Shown piece after piece: positions 17,346-26,513 of a stretch of 64,000 bases of DNA. A program made the translations under genes and the position numbers. Origin of the DNA: Thermoleophilia bacterium SCSIO 60948 (GTDB lineage Bacteria > Actinomycetota > Thermoleophilia > Solirubrobacterales > 70-9); contig CP053031.1 of the NCBI GenBank assembly GCA_021496505.1, positions 1,914,001-1,978,000 on the forward strand. Reading direction: 5' to 3'. The stretch's first letter is position 1. Each line of letters opens with the position of its first letter. Below the pieces are notes generated by a model, which was given only the letters and a program-made list of their open reading frames with translations, was not told where the DNA came from and searched no databases.

Positions 17346-18937
17346 CAGCCCTCGCCCCCCGCGACCGCGTCGAAGTCGAGGCCGAGGTCCTCGAAGACGA
17401 TCCGCGCGGCGTTCCGCCCCGGCGCGCCGGTGATCGAGCCGCCTGGGTGCGTCGTTCCACCCGTCTGGTAGAGCCCGGCAAGCGGCGTTCTGTGTTGGCC
17501 CCAGCCGGGCGCCGGCTGGAGCGGGCCGGCCTGGGGCAGCGAGCGGATTCCGCCGTGCATCGCGCCGTCGATCATGTGCGGGTTCTGGGCCTCGATGTCC
17601 GGCGGCGCCTGGACCAACGAGGCGAGGATCGCGTCGTCGGTCAGACCCGGCACGTACTCGCGGACGCGCTCGAGCTGCCGCGCGGCGAACTCGTCCTTGG
17701 CGTCCTGCCAGGACGCGGAGCCCGGCGGCGGGGTCGCGGTCGCGCAGGTCAGCAGCTTCACGGTGTGGTGTCCCTCCGGCGCCCGCGAGGGGTCGGCGAG
17801 CGTCGGGCAGGCGACGAGCAGCCACGCCGGCTCGGGGTCGTGGATCCCGTCGCGCATCCGCCGGCCGTAGTCGAGCACCTGCTGCGGGAACCCGGCGAGG
17901 CCGGAGGAGACCGAGCTCCGGGGCCCGCCCGGCGTCTCGTAGATCGGCGGCGCGCTCGTCGCGTGGTGGACGGCGAACCCGGACAGCCCGATGTCGTAGG
18001 TCTCGATCCCCCAGCGCCAGTCCTCGGGCCAGACCTCGGCCGGCGCCATGTCGATCAGGTGCTTGACGTGGATCGTCGAGACGACCGCGCGATCGCCGAC
18101 GAACCGCTCGCCGCCCTCGACCTCGAAGCCGAGACAGCGCTCGCCCGAGTCGTCGAGCACGAGCCGCTCGACCTTGCGATCCGTCAGCACCTCTCCCCCG
18201 CTCGCCTCGATCGTCCGAACCAGCGAAGCCGCCAGCTCGCCCGACCCACCGCGCGGCAGCGTCCAACCTCGCCCCTGGCGCCCGAAGACGATCGAGTAGG
18301 CGAGCGGCCCCGTCCCCGCGACGTCGACGGGGACGTAGGTCTGGAACGCCTGCCAGAGGAAGAACGCCCGGACGTGCTCCGACTCATACGTGTCGCGGAT
18401 GACCTCCCAGGCCGACAGCATCCGCCGGCGCTCCCAGCGGTGCCCGTCGGGGTGCTCGGCGAGCATCTCCGACATCGACGGGCCGTAGCCGACCGGGTTG
18501 AAGCGGGCGGCCGAGAAGACCTGCTTGACGCGGTCGTACTCCTCGAGCGCTTTCCGGTAGGCCGCTGCATCGCGCCTCGAGAATCGCGCCAGCTCCTCGC
18601 AGCTGCGCTCGAGGTCGAGCCACATCGTCAGCTGCTCGCCGTCGGGGAAGACGACGTGGGCGAACGGGTCCGGGCTCAGGTAGTCGAGCCCCTGCTCGCC
18701 GATCAGGCCGAGCTCGTCGCGGGTCAGCAGCGGGTTCGTCTGGATCAGCGTGTGGCCGGTCGAGCACGAGTCGAGCAGGAACCCGGGTTGGAGCAGCTCC
18801 TCGGACGCCGCGCCGCCGCCGGCGACCGAGCGCGCGTCGACGACGATCACCGAGAGTCCGGCCCGGGCCAGGTAGGCGGCGGTGATCAGGCTGTTGTGGC
18901 CGGCCCCCGCGACGACGACGTCTGCGACTCGCTCCAC
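17345..18937 (-). CDS. Phytoene-desaturase-like FAD oxidoreductase
   Basis: A 530-residue flavoprotein of the COG1233/CrtI type: the N-terminal FAD motif VVVAGAGHNSLITAAYLA is followed by the redox family's GGGAASEELL loop, and the C-terminal YQTGGTTHPGGSITGAPGRNAA closes the FAD site. It lacks context for carotenoid synthesis; here it sits with an amidohydrolase, a C-C hydrolase and an ABC importer, so oxidation of an imported compound is likelier. GTG 18937 is preferred over GTG 18940 because GGAGG lies five bases before it. It starts 10 bases after the EamA stop. Confidence 0.84.
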   Translation of the reverse strand: MERVADVVVAGAGHNSLITAAYLARAGLSVIVVDARSVAGGGAASEELLQPGFLLDSCSTGHTLIQTNPLLTRDELGLIGEQGLDYLSPDPFAHVVFPDGEQLTMWLDLERSCEELARFSRRDAAAYRKALEEYDRVKQVFSAARFNPVGYGPSMSEMLAEHPDGHRWERRRMLSAWEVIRDTYESEHVRAFFLWQAFQTYVPVDVAGTGPLAYSIVFGRQGRGWTLPRGGSGELAASLVRTIEASGGEVLTDRKVERLVLDDSGERCLGFEVEGGERFVGDRAVVSTIHVKHLIDMAPAEVWPEDWRWGIETYDIGLSGFAVHHATSAPPIYETPGGPRSSVSSGLAGFPQQVLDYGRRMRDGIHDPEPAWLLVACPTLADPSRAPEGHHTVKLLTCATATPPPGSASWQDAKDEFAARQLERVREYVPGLTDDAILASLVQAPPDIEAQNPHMIDGAMHGGIRSLPQAGPLQPAPGWGQHRTPLAGLYQTGGTTHPGGSITGAPGRNAARIVFEDLGLDFDAVAGGEG

Positions 18938-18947
18938 CACGACCTCC

Positions 18948-19823
18948 CTACGCCAGCAACAGGATCAGCGACCCGCCGACGACGAGCGCGGCGCCGCCGA
19001 CGATCCGCGGGTTGACGATCTCCACAGAGCGCCCCGAGATCATCGGCGCGAGCGCGAGGACGACCGGGACCGAGAGCAGCTGCAGCGCCAGCACGGTCGC
19101 GATCGCGGTCGTGTCGAGCGACTCGTAGCGGCCCCATGTGGCGAGGCCGACGATCAGGCCCGCCGCCAGCTTCCAGTAGAGACCCGAACGCTCGTTGCCG
19201 ATCGAGCCGAGCTGCTCGTTGCTCAGCGCCAGCACGAATGCGTAGCCGAGAGTGGCGGCGGCCATCCCGAGCGTCACGCCGAGCAGCGGCGCGTCGAAGT
19301 GCTCGAGCGCCTCGGCCGTGATCACGGCGCTCGTCGCCCAACAGGCCGCGGTGGCGAAGCCCCAGACCGACTCGGAGAACGCGGCGCGCTCGCCGGACCC
19401 CGGGTCGCTGACCGCGAACGCGCCGACGATCACGAGCGCGACGCCGAGCGCCGCGATCGGCGCCGGGATCTCACCCGCGAAGACGATCCCGAGGACGAGC
19501 CCGAACAGCGGCGTCGTCGCGATCAGCGGGCTCGTCCGCGCGGCACCGATCCGCGACTGCGAGAAGTTGAGCGTCGTCCAGCCGACGAAGAAGTGCACCA
19601 TCCCCGCGGCGGCGAACAGCGCGTAGGCGTCGAGCGGCACCGCGCCGAGATCGCCGAGCTCGCCTGCAACCGCCGCCGCGAGCCCGAGAACCAGGGTCGC
19701 GAGGACGAGCTGGAGGAAGGTCGAGAGATAGACGCTCGAGAGGTTGCGGACCGCGCGGGCGTTGAAGGCCTGGAAGAGGCCGAAGCCGGCGCCCGAGACC
19801 GCGGCCCAGGCGGCGCCGCTCAC
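18948..19823 (-). CDS. EamA/DMT-family membrane transporter
   Basis: A 291-residue protein of ten hydrophobic helices in two EamA repeats (repeat 1 about 1-140, repeat 2 about 150-290), the drug/metabolite transporter architecture. The start is GTG 19823, overlapping the livF stop by four bases, so it is coupled to the ABC importer. It may export a by-product or toxic intermediate of the pathway; the direction and substrate are unknown. Confidence 0.82.
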   Translation of the reverse strand: MSGAAWAAVSGAGFGLFQAFNARAVRNLSSVYLSTFLQLVLATLVLGLAAAVAGELGDLGAVPLDAYALFAAAGMVHFFVGWTTLNFSQSRIGAARTSPLIATTPLFGLVLGIVFAGEIPAPIAALGVALVIVGAFAVSDPGSGERAAFSESVWGFATAACWATSAVITAEALEHFDAPLLGVTLGMAAATLGYAFVLALSNEQLGSIGNERSGLYWKLAAGLIVGLATWGRYESLDTTAIATVLALQLLSVPVVLALAPMISGRSVEIVNPRIVGGAALVVGGSLILLLA

Positions 19824-20653
19824 ACCTTCGCTGCCGCCGTCGTGGCCTCCGGGCTCTTCGTCGGCGTGCCGCCGAAGAAGAGGTCCGTCATCTCCGGGTT
19901 GCTGAGCACGGCGTCCGCCCTGTCGGCGAGCAGGACGCGCCCCGACTCCATGACGACGCCGTGGGTCGACATCCGCAGCCCGAAGCGGACGTTCTGCTCG
20001 ATCATCAGCAGCGTCTTGCCGGCGGCCTGCATCCGCTGGATCGCCTGCGCGACGAGCTTCAGCGCCTTCGGGTCGAGACCGACCGAAGGCTCGTCGAGCA
20101 TCACCATCGCCGGGTCGAGCATCAGCGAGCGCGCGAACTCGACCGAGCGCCGCTGGCCGCCGGAGAGGTTGCCGGCCTTGTCGTGGGCGCGCTCGGCGAC
20201 GATCGGGAAGAGCTCGCAGACGTTCTCGTAGCGCTCCTCGATGAGCTTCTTCTTGCGGCGGATGATGTAGGCGCCCATCAAGACGTTGTCGCGCACGGTC
20301 AGGTTGGGAAACAGCGCGTCGGACTGAGGCACCTGGCTGATGCCCCTGCCGAGGATCGAAGCCGCCGACTCGCCCTCGATCCGCTCGCCGCGGTAGGTGA
20401 TCGTGCCCTCGCGCGGGTTGAGCAACCCGCTGACGGCGCGGAGCACCGTCGACTTGCCGGCGCCGTTCGGGCCGACGATGCACGTGGTCGAGCCCCCGGC
20501 GACGGACAGATCGACGCCCTGGAGGACGTCGCCGGCGCCGTAGCCGGCGTAGACGCCCTCGATTCGCAGCATCTCCTCCGAGGCCGATGCCCCGGCCGCC
20601 GTCGCGGGTGCCCCCGAGTCGGCCGAACCGCCGCTGCCGTTCATCGAGCTCAT
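19820..20653 (-). CDS. livF: Branched-chain-amino-acid-type ABC transporter ATPase
   Basis: A 277-residue LivF-type ATPase. Walker A is GPNGAGKS, the signature is [13 protein letters not shown], and Walker B is AMVMLDEPS, followed by GLDPKAL. Its first 28 residues are a Gly/Ser/Ala-rich extension before the domain. ATG 20653 overlaps the LivM-LivG stop (ATGA). With the fused LivM-LivG, LivH and the binding lipoprotein it makes a complete importer whose substrate, given the setting, need not be an amino acid. Confidence 0.95.
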   Translation of the reverse strand: MSSMNGSGGSADSGAPATAAGASASEEMLRIEGVYAGYGAGDVLQGVDLSVAGGSTTCIVGPNGAGKSTVLRAVSGLLNPREGTITYRGERIEGESAASILGRGISQVPQSDALFPNLTVRDNVLMGAYIIRRKKKLIEERYENVCELFPIVAERAHDKAGNLSGGQRRSVEFARSLMLDPAMVMLDEPSVGLDPKALKLVAQAIQRMQAAGKTLLMIEQNVRFGLRMSTHGVVMESGRVLLADRADAVLSNPEMTDLFFGGTPTKSPEATTAAAKV

Positions 20654-22461
20654 ACTCCCACCGGCTCCTCGAGCTTGAAGTCGTCGCCGAGATACGCGTC
20701 GAGCACCTTCGGGTCGCGCTGGATCTCATCCGAGTTGCCCTCGCAGATGCAGGCGCCCTGGGCGAGCACGACGATCGGCTCGCACAGCGAGAGCACGAGC
20801 GGCATGTTGTGCTCGACGATCAGGAACGTCTTGCCCTGGGCGTTGAGCTCGCGGATCATGTCGGCCATCCGGTTGATCAGCGTCGGGTTGATCCCGCCCG
20901 CGGGCTCGTCGAGCAGGATCAGCTTCGGGTCGAGCATCAACACCTGCGCGAGCTCGACGAGCTTTCGCTGCCCGAACGACAGCGCCTCGGCCGGCCGGTC
21001 GCGGTACTCCGACATCCCCACGAACTCGAGCAGCTCGTCGGCGCGCCTGGACTCCTCGCCGGAGACCGCACCGGCTCGGAGCTGGCCGAACGAGAAGCTC
21101 CGAAGCGGCGCGACGACGTTCTCGAGCACGGTCATGTCGCGGAACACGCGCGTGATCTGGAACGTCCGCCCGAGCCCGGCGTAGGCGCGCGACCAGGCCT
21201 TCTTGCCGTCGATCCGCTCGCCGTCGAGCCAGACCTTGCCGGCATCGGCCGACATCGTTCCGCCGATCAGGTTGAACGTCGTCGTCTTGCCCGAGCCGTT
21301 CGGGCCGATCAATCCCGTGATCGTGCCCTCCTCGACCTCGAACGAGCAGCCGTTCACCGCCTGGACGCCGCCGAAGCTCTTCTGCAGGCCCTCGACGACG
21401 AGCAGCTTCTTGCCGCTCGCCGCTCGCTTCGTGACCGGCGCGATCTCGAGCTTTCGCTCGCCGAGCCGGGCGCCGACGAGCGCCCTGCGGTTGCGCCCCG
21501 CCGCGCGCTCGAGCAGCTTGCGCACCGACGGGACGATGCCGTCGGGCAGCAGCAGGATCGTCAGCGCGAGAAGCCCGCCGAAGATCAGCAGCCGCGAGTT
21601 GCCGCCGCCGAACTCCTGGTTTGCGAACTCGTTCAGCGACTCGATCAGGAACGCGCCGAGCACCGGGCCGAACAGCGTCCCGCGACCGCCGAGGATCACC
21701 GCGAGGACGATCTGGACGCTGATCACGATGTCGAACGTCCCCAGCGGGTCGATGAACGCGAGGTAGTAGCCGTAGACGCCGCCGGCCATGCCGAGGAAGA
21801 CGGCGCTGGCGACGAAGGCGATGATCTTGTAGACGGGCGTGTTGATCCCGATCGTCGCCGCCTTGTCCTCGTCCTCGCGGATCGCGAGCAGGCCGGTCCC
21901 GATCTTCGTCCGCCGGATCCACCACGACAGCGCGACGGAGGCGATCAGCAGCCCGGCGAGCGTGTAATAGAACGGCCAGTTCTGGAACTCGATCGGCCAC
22001 ATCGGCAGCGGCAGCGTGATGCCGCTCGATCCGCCGGTGAGCTCGCGCAGGTTGATCGCCGCGATCTGGAGGATGAACAGGCCGGCGATCGTGATGATCA
22101 CGAACGCGAAGCCGCGGGTTCGCATCGCGATCAGCCCCAGCAGCGCGGCGAACAGCGCCGCGACGACACCGGCGACGGGGACCCAGATGAACGGGTCGCC
22201 GCCGATCTTGGTGGTCATGATCCCGACCGTGTAGGCGCCGAGTCCGATGAACGCCGACTGGCCCAGCGAGATGTAGCCGCCGAACCCCATGATCACGTTG
22301 AGCCCGACCGCGCCGATCGCGAAGACGAGCGAGAGGATGATCATGTTCTGGTAGAAGAGATCGTCCGAGAGCAGCGGGAAGACGAGCAGCAGGCCGAACG
22401 CCACCGTCACGACCGCGCGCCACAGGTTCGGCTTCAGGGCGAAGTTCGCCGCGGAGCTCAT
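20650..22461 (-). CDS. LivM-LivG fusion: ABC permease plus ATPase in one chain
   Basis: A 603-residue natural fusion. Residues 1-320 are a LivM-type permease with about nine helices and the cytoplasmic EAA-like loop ([15 protein letters not shown]). Residues 355-600 are a LivG ATPase with Walker A GPNGSGKT, signature [12 protein letters not shown] and Walker [12 protein letters not shown] basic linker of about 35 residues joins them. Each part is of normal family length, so this is fusion rather than truncation. ATG 22461 overlaps the livH stop (ATGA). Confidence 0.94.
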   Translation of the reverse strand: MSSAANFALKPNLWRAVVTVAFGLLLVFPLLSDDLFYQNMIILSLVFAIGAVGLNVIMGFGGYISLGQSAFIGLGAYTVGIMTTKIGGDPFIWVPVAGVVAALFAALLGLIAMRTRGFAFVIITIAGLFILQIAAINLRELTGGSSGITLPLPMWPIEFQNWPFYYTLAGLLIASVALSWWIRRTKIGTGLLAIREDEDKAATIGINTPVYKIIAFVASAVFLGMAGGVYGYYLAFIDPLGTFDIVISVQIVLAVILGGRGTLFGPVLGAFLIESLNEFANQEFGGGNSRLLIFGGLLALTILLLPDGIVPSVRKLLERAAGRNRRALVGARLGERKLEIAPVTKRAASGKKLLVVEGLQKSFGGVQAVNGCSFEVEEGTITGLIGPNGSGKTTTFNLIGGTMSADAGKVWLDGERIDGKKAWSRAYAGLGRTFQITRVFRDMTVLENVVAPLRSFSFGQLRAGAVSGEESRRADELLEFVGMSEYRDRPAEALSFGQRKLVELAQVLMLDPKLILLDEPAGGINPTLINRMADMIRELNAQGKTFLIVEHNMPLVLSLCEPIVVLAQGACICEGNSDEIQRDPKVLDAYLGDDFKLEEPVGV

Positions 22462-23339
22462 ACCGCCACGTCCTCACGTAGCCGGGTGCCCATCAGCCCC
22501 TGCGGGCGGAAGAACAGGACGAGGAAGATCACGACGTAGGGCACCGCCGTCGCCCAGGCCGTCGAGATGTAGGTCTGCGTGTAGACCTCGGCCAGGCCGA
22601 GGATCAGCGCTCCTATGACCGCCCCCTGGAGGCTCCCGAGCCCACCGAGGACGATGATCGAGAGCACCCGCGCGATCCAGATGTAGTGCGAGCCGGGCAG
22701 GAACGGATAGAGCACCGAGACCATCGACCCGGCGGCGCCGACGGTCGCGACCCCGACCGCGAAGGTGAGCGCGCTGACCCCGGCGATGTTGACACCGACG
22801 AGCGAGGCGCCCTGGGCGTTGGTCGACGATGCGCGGATCGCGCGGCCGGTCCAGGTCCGGCTGAGGAACATCCACAGCGCGACGAGCACGACGATCGCGA
22901 TCGCGCAGGCGAACACCTGCGCCTTCGGCAGCGTGATCCCGAGCAGGTCGTAGGACTGGTTGAAGTAGGACGGGCGGGCCGAGTTCGAGTTGTTGCCCCA
23001 GACGAGGCCCATGATCGCCTCGAAGACGAGCGCGAGCCCGAAGGTCAGGAGCACCGTCGAGGAGAGCGGCGCGTCTCGCAGCGGGCGCACCGTGCCGACG
23101 TAGATCACGCCGCCGAGCACGAACATCAGCGGGGTGACGATCAGGATCGAGAGCAGCGGGTCGATCCCGAACTGATCCCAGAGGGTGAAGGCGATGAACG
23201 CGCCGAGGATCAGCAGCGCGCCGTGGGCGATGTTGATCACCTTCATGACGCCGAAGATCAGCGTCAGCCCCGATGCGAACAGCGCGTAGACGCCACCGAT
23301 CAGGAGCCCGAAGGCAGTCGCTTGGATGAACTCTTCCAT
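22458..23339 (-). CDS. livH: Branched-chain-amino-acid-type ABC transporter permease LivH
   Basis: A 293-residue LivH permease with about eight helices (opening FIQATAFGLLIGGVYALFASGLTLIFG) and the conserved loop AIRASSTNAQGASLVGVN that docks to the ATPase. It lies 134 bases downstream of the binding-protein gene, with a strong hairpin in the gap, and is coupled by ATGA overlap to the LivM-LivG gene. Confidence 0.95.
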   Translation of the reverse strand: MEEFIQATAFGLLIGGVYALFASGLTLIFGVMKVINIAHGALLILGAFIAFTLWDQFGIDPLLSILIVTPLMFVLGGVIYVGTVRPLRDAPLSSTVLLTFGLALVFEAIMGLVWGNNSNSARPSYFNQSYDLLGITLPKAQVFACAIAIVVLVALWMFLSRTWTGRAIRASSTNAQGASLVGVNIAGVSALTFAVGVATVGAAGSMVSVLYPFLPGSHYIWIARVLSIIVLGGLGSLQGAVIGALILGLAEVYTQTYISTAWATAVPYVVIFLVLFFRPQGLMGTRLREDVAV

Positions 23340-23405
23340 GAATTCCCGGTCTGCTGTCCTCGCTCGCCGAACCGCCGCGGCTCAGCCCGCCGTGCCGGCG
23401 CCGGT

Positions 23406-23446
23406 CGCGGACCGCGGGCCCCTAGGAGGAGGACCCGCGGTCCGCG
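23406..23446 (-). promoter_or_regulatory. Stable intercistronic hairpin between livK and livH
   Basis: Two perfect 13-base arms (23406-23418 and 23434-23446) with a 15-base loop, nearly all G/C, placed 27 bases past the livK stop. There is no T-run, so it is unlikely to be a full intrinsic terminator. In ABC operons such stems commonly protect the binding-protein mRNA and give it an excess over the permease genes. Confidence 0.7.
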
Positions 23447-23473
23447 CGCCGGCTCGGCGCGTGTCGCGGCGAG

Positions 23474-24730
23474 CTACTCGTCGTTGGGCATCGCCTGTCC
23501 GTCGATGATCACCTCGTCCGAGGTCGCGGCATCCGGCGGCAGGACGATCTCGGCCTGGCCGTCCTGCCACTGGCCGATCAGGAACTCGCCGATCGGAGCA
23601 CCCGAGTCCTCCCACTGGAGCGGCCCGAGGATCGTCTCGACCTCGTTCTCGCGCAGCCAGTCGGCGAGCGCGAGCTGATCGTCGATCGAACCGACCCCCT
23701 CCACGGCGGCCTGCAGGACCTGGCCGGCGGCGTAGGCGTCGGCGGCGTCCTCCGGCGGCTCCTCGCCGTTGAACTTGTCCTTGTAGGCCTGGACGAACTC
23801 CTCGTTGCCGGGCGTCGAGGCGTCGGGCACGTGGCTGATCGCGAAGAACACCTCTTCCGTGTTCTCCTCGCCGATGCCGTCCGAGTACTGCTCGCCGAAC
23901 GACGGCGCGTTCGTCTGGAAGAAGATCGGCGGGTCGTATCCGACCTTCTCGAGCGAGCGGCTGAAGCCGATCCCGTCGTCGAACTGCGAGCCGTTGATCA
24001 GCATGTCGGGCGAGTCCTGGGTCGCCTCGCTCGCGATCGTGTCGAAGTTCGACGTCGAGATCGGATAGATCTCGTCGTAGACGGTCTCGATGCCGGCCGC
24101 CTCGAACTTCTCCTTCAGCGCATCGACGACCGGCACCGTGAACGGGTCGTCGAGCGTCGCGTAGGCGACGGTCTTCGGCTGCTGGTCCTCGGGCAGGTTG
24201 AGGATGTACTCCGCGAACAGGTCGCCCTGCTTGTCGGCCGTCGCCTGCTGGGTGAAGAACGGCCCGTACTGGAAGTCGCGGGCGAAGATCTCCGGGGCGC
24301 CACCGGCGGGCTCGATGTAGAGCATCCGGTTGCGCTCGGCCGCCGCCGAGGCCGGCAGGTTGAGCAGCGACGAGAAGGTCCCGAGCAGCAGATCGACCTG
24401 ATCGCGCTGGATCAGGGCGTTGTAGTCGGCGACCACGGTGTTCTGGTCGGAGGCGTCGTCCTTGACGATCAGCTCGACGTCCTGATCGAGCAGGCCGCCG
24501 TTCTCGTTGATCATGTCGACCCAGACCTCGTAGCCCTGCTGCGCGGCCTTGCCGGGCTGCGAGAACTCGCCGGTCAGCGGCAGCGAGGCGCCGATCGTGA
24601 TCGTGCCGTCTCCGTCGTCTCCACCACCACCGCTATCGCTGCCGCAACCGATCGCGAACACGATCGCCGCAAGCAGCAGTCCGAGCGCGGCGAAACTCCG
24701 CTTCGCGCCGGATCGCAAGCTGCTCCCCAT
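23474..24730 (-). CDS. livK: Branched-chain-amino-acid-type ABC substrate-binding lipoprotein
   Basis: A 418-residue type I periplasmic binding protein with a lipoprotein signal (AAIVFAIGCGSDSGGG; Cys near residue 28) and a Gly/Asp-rich tether. The domain opens TITIGASLPLTGEFSQPG and contains VELIVKDDASD and AYATLDDPFTVPVVDAL, typical of the LivJ/LivK and aromatic-compound-binding clades. ATG 24730 follows GGGAGAGAGAGGG; further upstream codons fall in the operator. It is the first gene of the importer operon under the promoter and operators at 24837-24892. Confidence 0.93.
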   Translation of the reverse strand: MGSSLRSGAKRSFAALGLLLAAIVFAIGCGSDSGGGGDDGDGTITIGASLPLTGEFSQPGKAAQQGYEVWVDMINENGGLLDQDVELIVKDDASDQNTVVADYNALIQRDQVDLLLGTFSSLLNLPASAAAERNRMLYIEPAGGAPEIFARDFQYGPFFTQQATADKQGDLFAEYILNLPEDQQPKTVAYATLDDPFTVPVVDALKEKFEAAGIETVYDEIYPISTSNFDTIASEATQDSPDMLINGSQFDDGIGFSRSLEKVGYDPPIFFQTNAPSFGEQYSDGIGEENTEEVFFAISHVPDASTPGNEEFVQAYKDKFNGEEPPEDAADAYAAGQVLQAAVEGVGSIDDQLALADWLRENEVETILGPLQWEDSGAPIGEFLIGQWQDGQAEIVLPPDAATSDEVIIDGQAMPNDE

Positions 24731-24836
24731 CTCGACCCTCTCTCTCCCTTGCCCGGCAACGGTCGTTTCCCCGACGACGCGCCGCCCTCTCCATGGACTG
24801 ATGCAAACCCGCTCCCACCCCGCCTCCCCGGCGGAC

Positions 24837-24850
24837 TGCAAACGATTGCT
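24837..24850. promoter_or_regulatory. LacI-type operator before livK
   Basis: TGCAAACGATTGCT, one mismatch from the palindrome at 28297-28310. It lies just downstream of the livK -10. Confidence 0.75.
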
Positions 24851-24863
24851 GCAATCGAGTGCA
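24850..24863. promoter_or_regulatory. Second, weaker LacI-type half-palindrome before livK
   Basis: TGCAATCGAGTGCA has TGCA ends and a central CG but a degraded right half. It abuts both the main operator and the -10, so it may be an auxiliary site. Confidence 0.45.
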
Positions 24864-24892
24864 AAGCTACACCCTCGGTCCGATGGCGTCAA
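24864..24892 (-). promoter_or_regulatory. Promoter of the livK importer operon
   Basis: Read leftward, TTGACG (24892-24887), 17 bases and TAGCTT (24869-24864), followed at once by the two operator-like palindromes. The layout matches the promoters at 3120-3148 and 8884-8935. Confidence 0.55.
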
Positions 24893-24928
24893 CTCTACGC
24901 CTCGTCGGGCGCCGCGAAAAGGGGGTTT

Positions 24929-25969
24929 TCAGGCGCGCGGGGGCGCCGTCGACTCGCGGATCACGAGCGAGGCCTCGAGCAGCTTCGACTCGAGCACGGC
25001 CTCGGGATCGTCGAGCTTGGCGAGGAGCAGATTCGCGGCCTCGGCCCCGAGCTCGTAGTGCGGGATCCGGATCGACGTCAGCGGCGGGCGGAAGTGCTCG
25101 ATGAACGGCATGTCGTTGAAGCCGACCACCGAGACGTCGCCGGGGCAGCTCATGCCGCGGCGCTCGAGCGCGTCGTAGCAGCCGAGCGCCACGAGGTCGT
25201 TGACCGCGATCACCGCGGTGAACTCGGGGCCGTCGGCGAGCAGGCGCTCGCAGGCCGCTGCGCCGTCGGACTCGACGAGCGCCGGCGTCTCGGCGATCAG
25301 CGCCGGATCGGCCTCGAGACCCTCGGCCGCGATCGCCTCGACGAAGGCCTCACGGCGCATCGCCGCGGTCGAGAGCTGCTCGGGGCCGGCGATGTGGGCG
25401 ATCCGCTCGTGGCCCAGCTCGCGCAGGTGCCGCACGGCGAGCGCGATCCCCTGGTGGTCGTCGCCGATCGCGAACGGGATCCGCTCGTCGGCGGTGCGCC
25501 GGTTGACGAGCACGACGGGCATCGACTCCGGCAGCCCGAGCGCCGCCGCGTCGAAGCGCGCGGTCGCCGAGAGGAACCCGTCGACCTGGCGGTTGACCAG
25601 CGCCCCGACGCTCATTCGCTCGCGCTCGGCGTCGTTGTCGGTGTTCGCGATCAGCGGCGTGTAGCCGGCCGCCTCGAGGCGGTCCTGGATGCCGCGGACG
25701 ATCGGCGGGAAGAGCGGGTTGTTGAGGTCGGGGATCATCACGCCGACGGTCCACGTCCGGCTCGTCTTGAGTCCTCGAGCCATCGGGTTCGGGAAGTAGC
25801 CGAGTCGCTCGGCGGCCGCGAGGACGCGGTCGGCGGTCTCCGTGTTGACCAGCGGGCGGGTCGCCTCGTTGAGCGCACGCGAGGCCGTGCCCGGGTGCAC
25901 GTCGGCCTCGCGAGCGACGTCGCGCAGGGTCACGCGCGAGCCGAGGGCCCCGGCGCCGCCCGCGCTCAT
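24929..25969 (-). CDS. LacI-family transcriptional regulator 2
   Basis: A 346-residue LacI-type repressor: helix-turn-helix TLRDVAREADVHPGTASRALN (residues 14-34), hinge YFPNPMARGLKTSRTW, then a sugar-binding-protein-like sensor domain. The recognition-helix specificity positions are Pro-Gly, unlike Val-Ser in regulator 1, so the two may prefer slightly different operators. ATG 25969 follows GAGGAGA; an in-frame GTG at 25987 would place the ribosome site inside the gene. It lies upstream of livK on the same strand and about 1.5-2.3 kb from the operators at 27459 and 28297, making it the likely regulator of those units. Confidence 0.92.
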   Translation of the reverse strand: MSAGGAGALGSRVTLRDVAREADVHPGTASRALNEATRPLVNTETADRVLAAAERLGYFPNPMARGLKTSRTWTVGVMIPDLNNPLFPPIVRGIQDRLEAAGYTPLIANTDNDAERERMSVGALVNRQVDGFLSATARFDAAALGLPESMPVVLVNRRTADERIPFAIGDDHQGIALAVRHLRELGHERIAHIAGPEQLSTAAMRREAFVEAIAAEGLEADPALIAETPALVESDGAAACERLLADGPEFTAVIAVNDLVALGCYDALERRGMSCPGDVSVVGFNDMPFIEHFRPPLTSIRIPHYELGAEAANLLLAKLDDPEAVLESKLLEASLVIRESTAPPRA

Positions 25970-26078
25970 GTCTCTCCTCGTTGACACGGCGTCATCGGCC
26001 GCCGCAGGCTAGGTCGTAGGCCCGCGAGCGTCAACCTGCGCCGAGCCCGCTGCGCGTCGCCACCGCCCTCGGCGCGGG

Positions 26079-26513
26079 CTACGCCGCGTCGCTCGGGTAG
26101 CCCTCCTCCGGGACCTGATAACCCGAGCTCTCGAGCGAGCCGGAGCCGCGCCAGCCCCAGATCAGCAGCGCGTCCTCCTCGCCCGTGTTGTCGAAGCCGT
26201 GCCAGTGGCCGGCCGGGGTGAAGACGACGTCGCCCGCCTTCGCGGGCTCGCGTCCCTCGTCGGTGTAGATGTCGCCGCTGCCGCTCATCACGAGCAGGAA
26301 CTCGTCGCATTCGGTGTGGAGGTGGCGGTCGTGGCGGGCGCCGGGCGGCATCACCGTGCGTCCGAAGACGAGCTGGTCGGAGCCCGTGTTCGCCTCGGAG
26401 AGCAGGAACTGGACCTGCATCTCGACCCAGCCCTCCTCCTCGGTCAGGCCCTCGACGAGCGGGACCTCGTGGACCCGGGTGCGGTAGGGCTCGAGCCCCT
26501 CACTGCCCGCCAT
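26079..26513 (-). CDS. Single-domain cupin
   Basis: A 144-residue cupin. Motif 1 reads PPGARHDRHLHTECDEFLLVMSGSG and motif 2 PAGHWHGFDNTG, giving His/His/Glu/His metal ligands. Such proteins are isomerases, lyases or dioxygenases, or simply bind a small ligand, so the reaction is not assigned. ATG 26513 overlaps the stop of the upstream dehydrogenase, so the two are co-expressed from the unit headed by the operator at 27459-27472. Confidence 0.85.
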   Translation of the reverse strand: MAGSEGLEPYRTRVHEVPLVEGLTEEEGWVEMQVQFLLSEANTGSDQLVFGRTVMPPGARHDRHLHTECDEFLLVMSGSGDIYTDEGREPAKAGDVVFTPAGHWHGFDNTGEEDALLIWGWRGSGSLESSGYQVPEEGYPSDAA

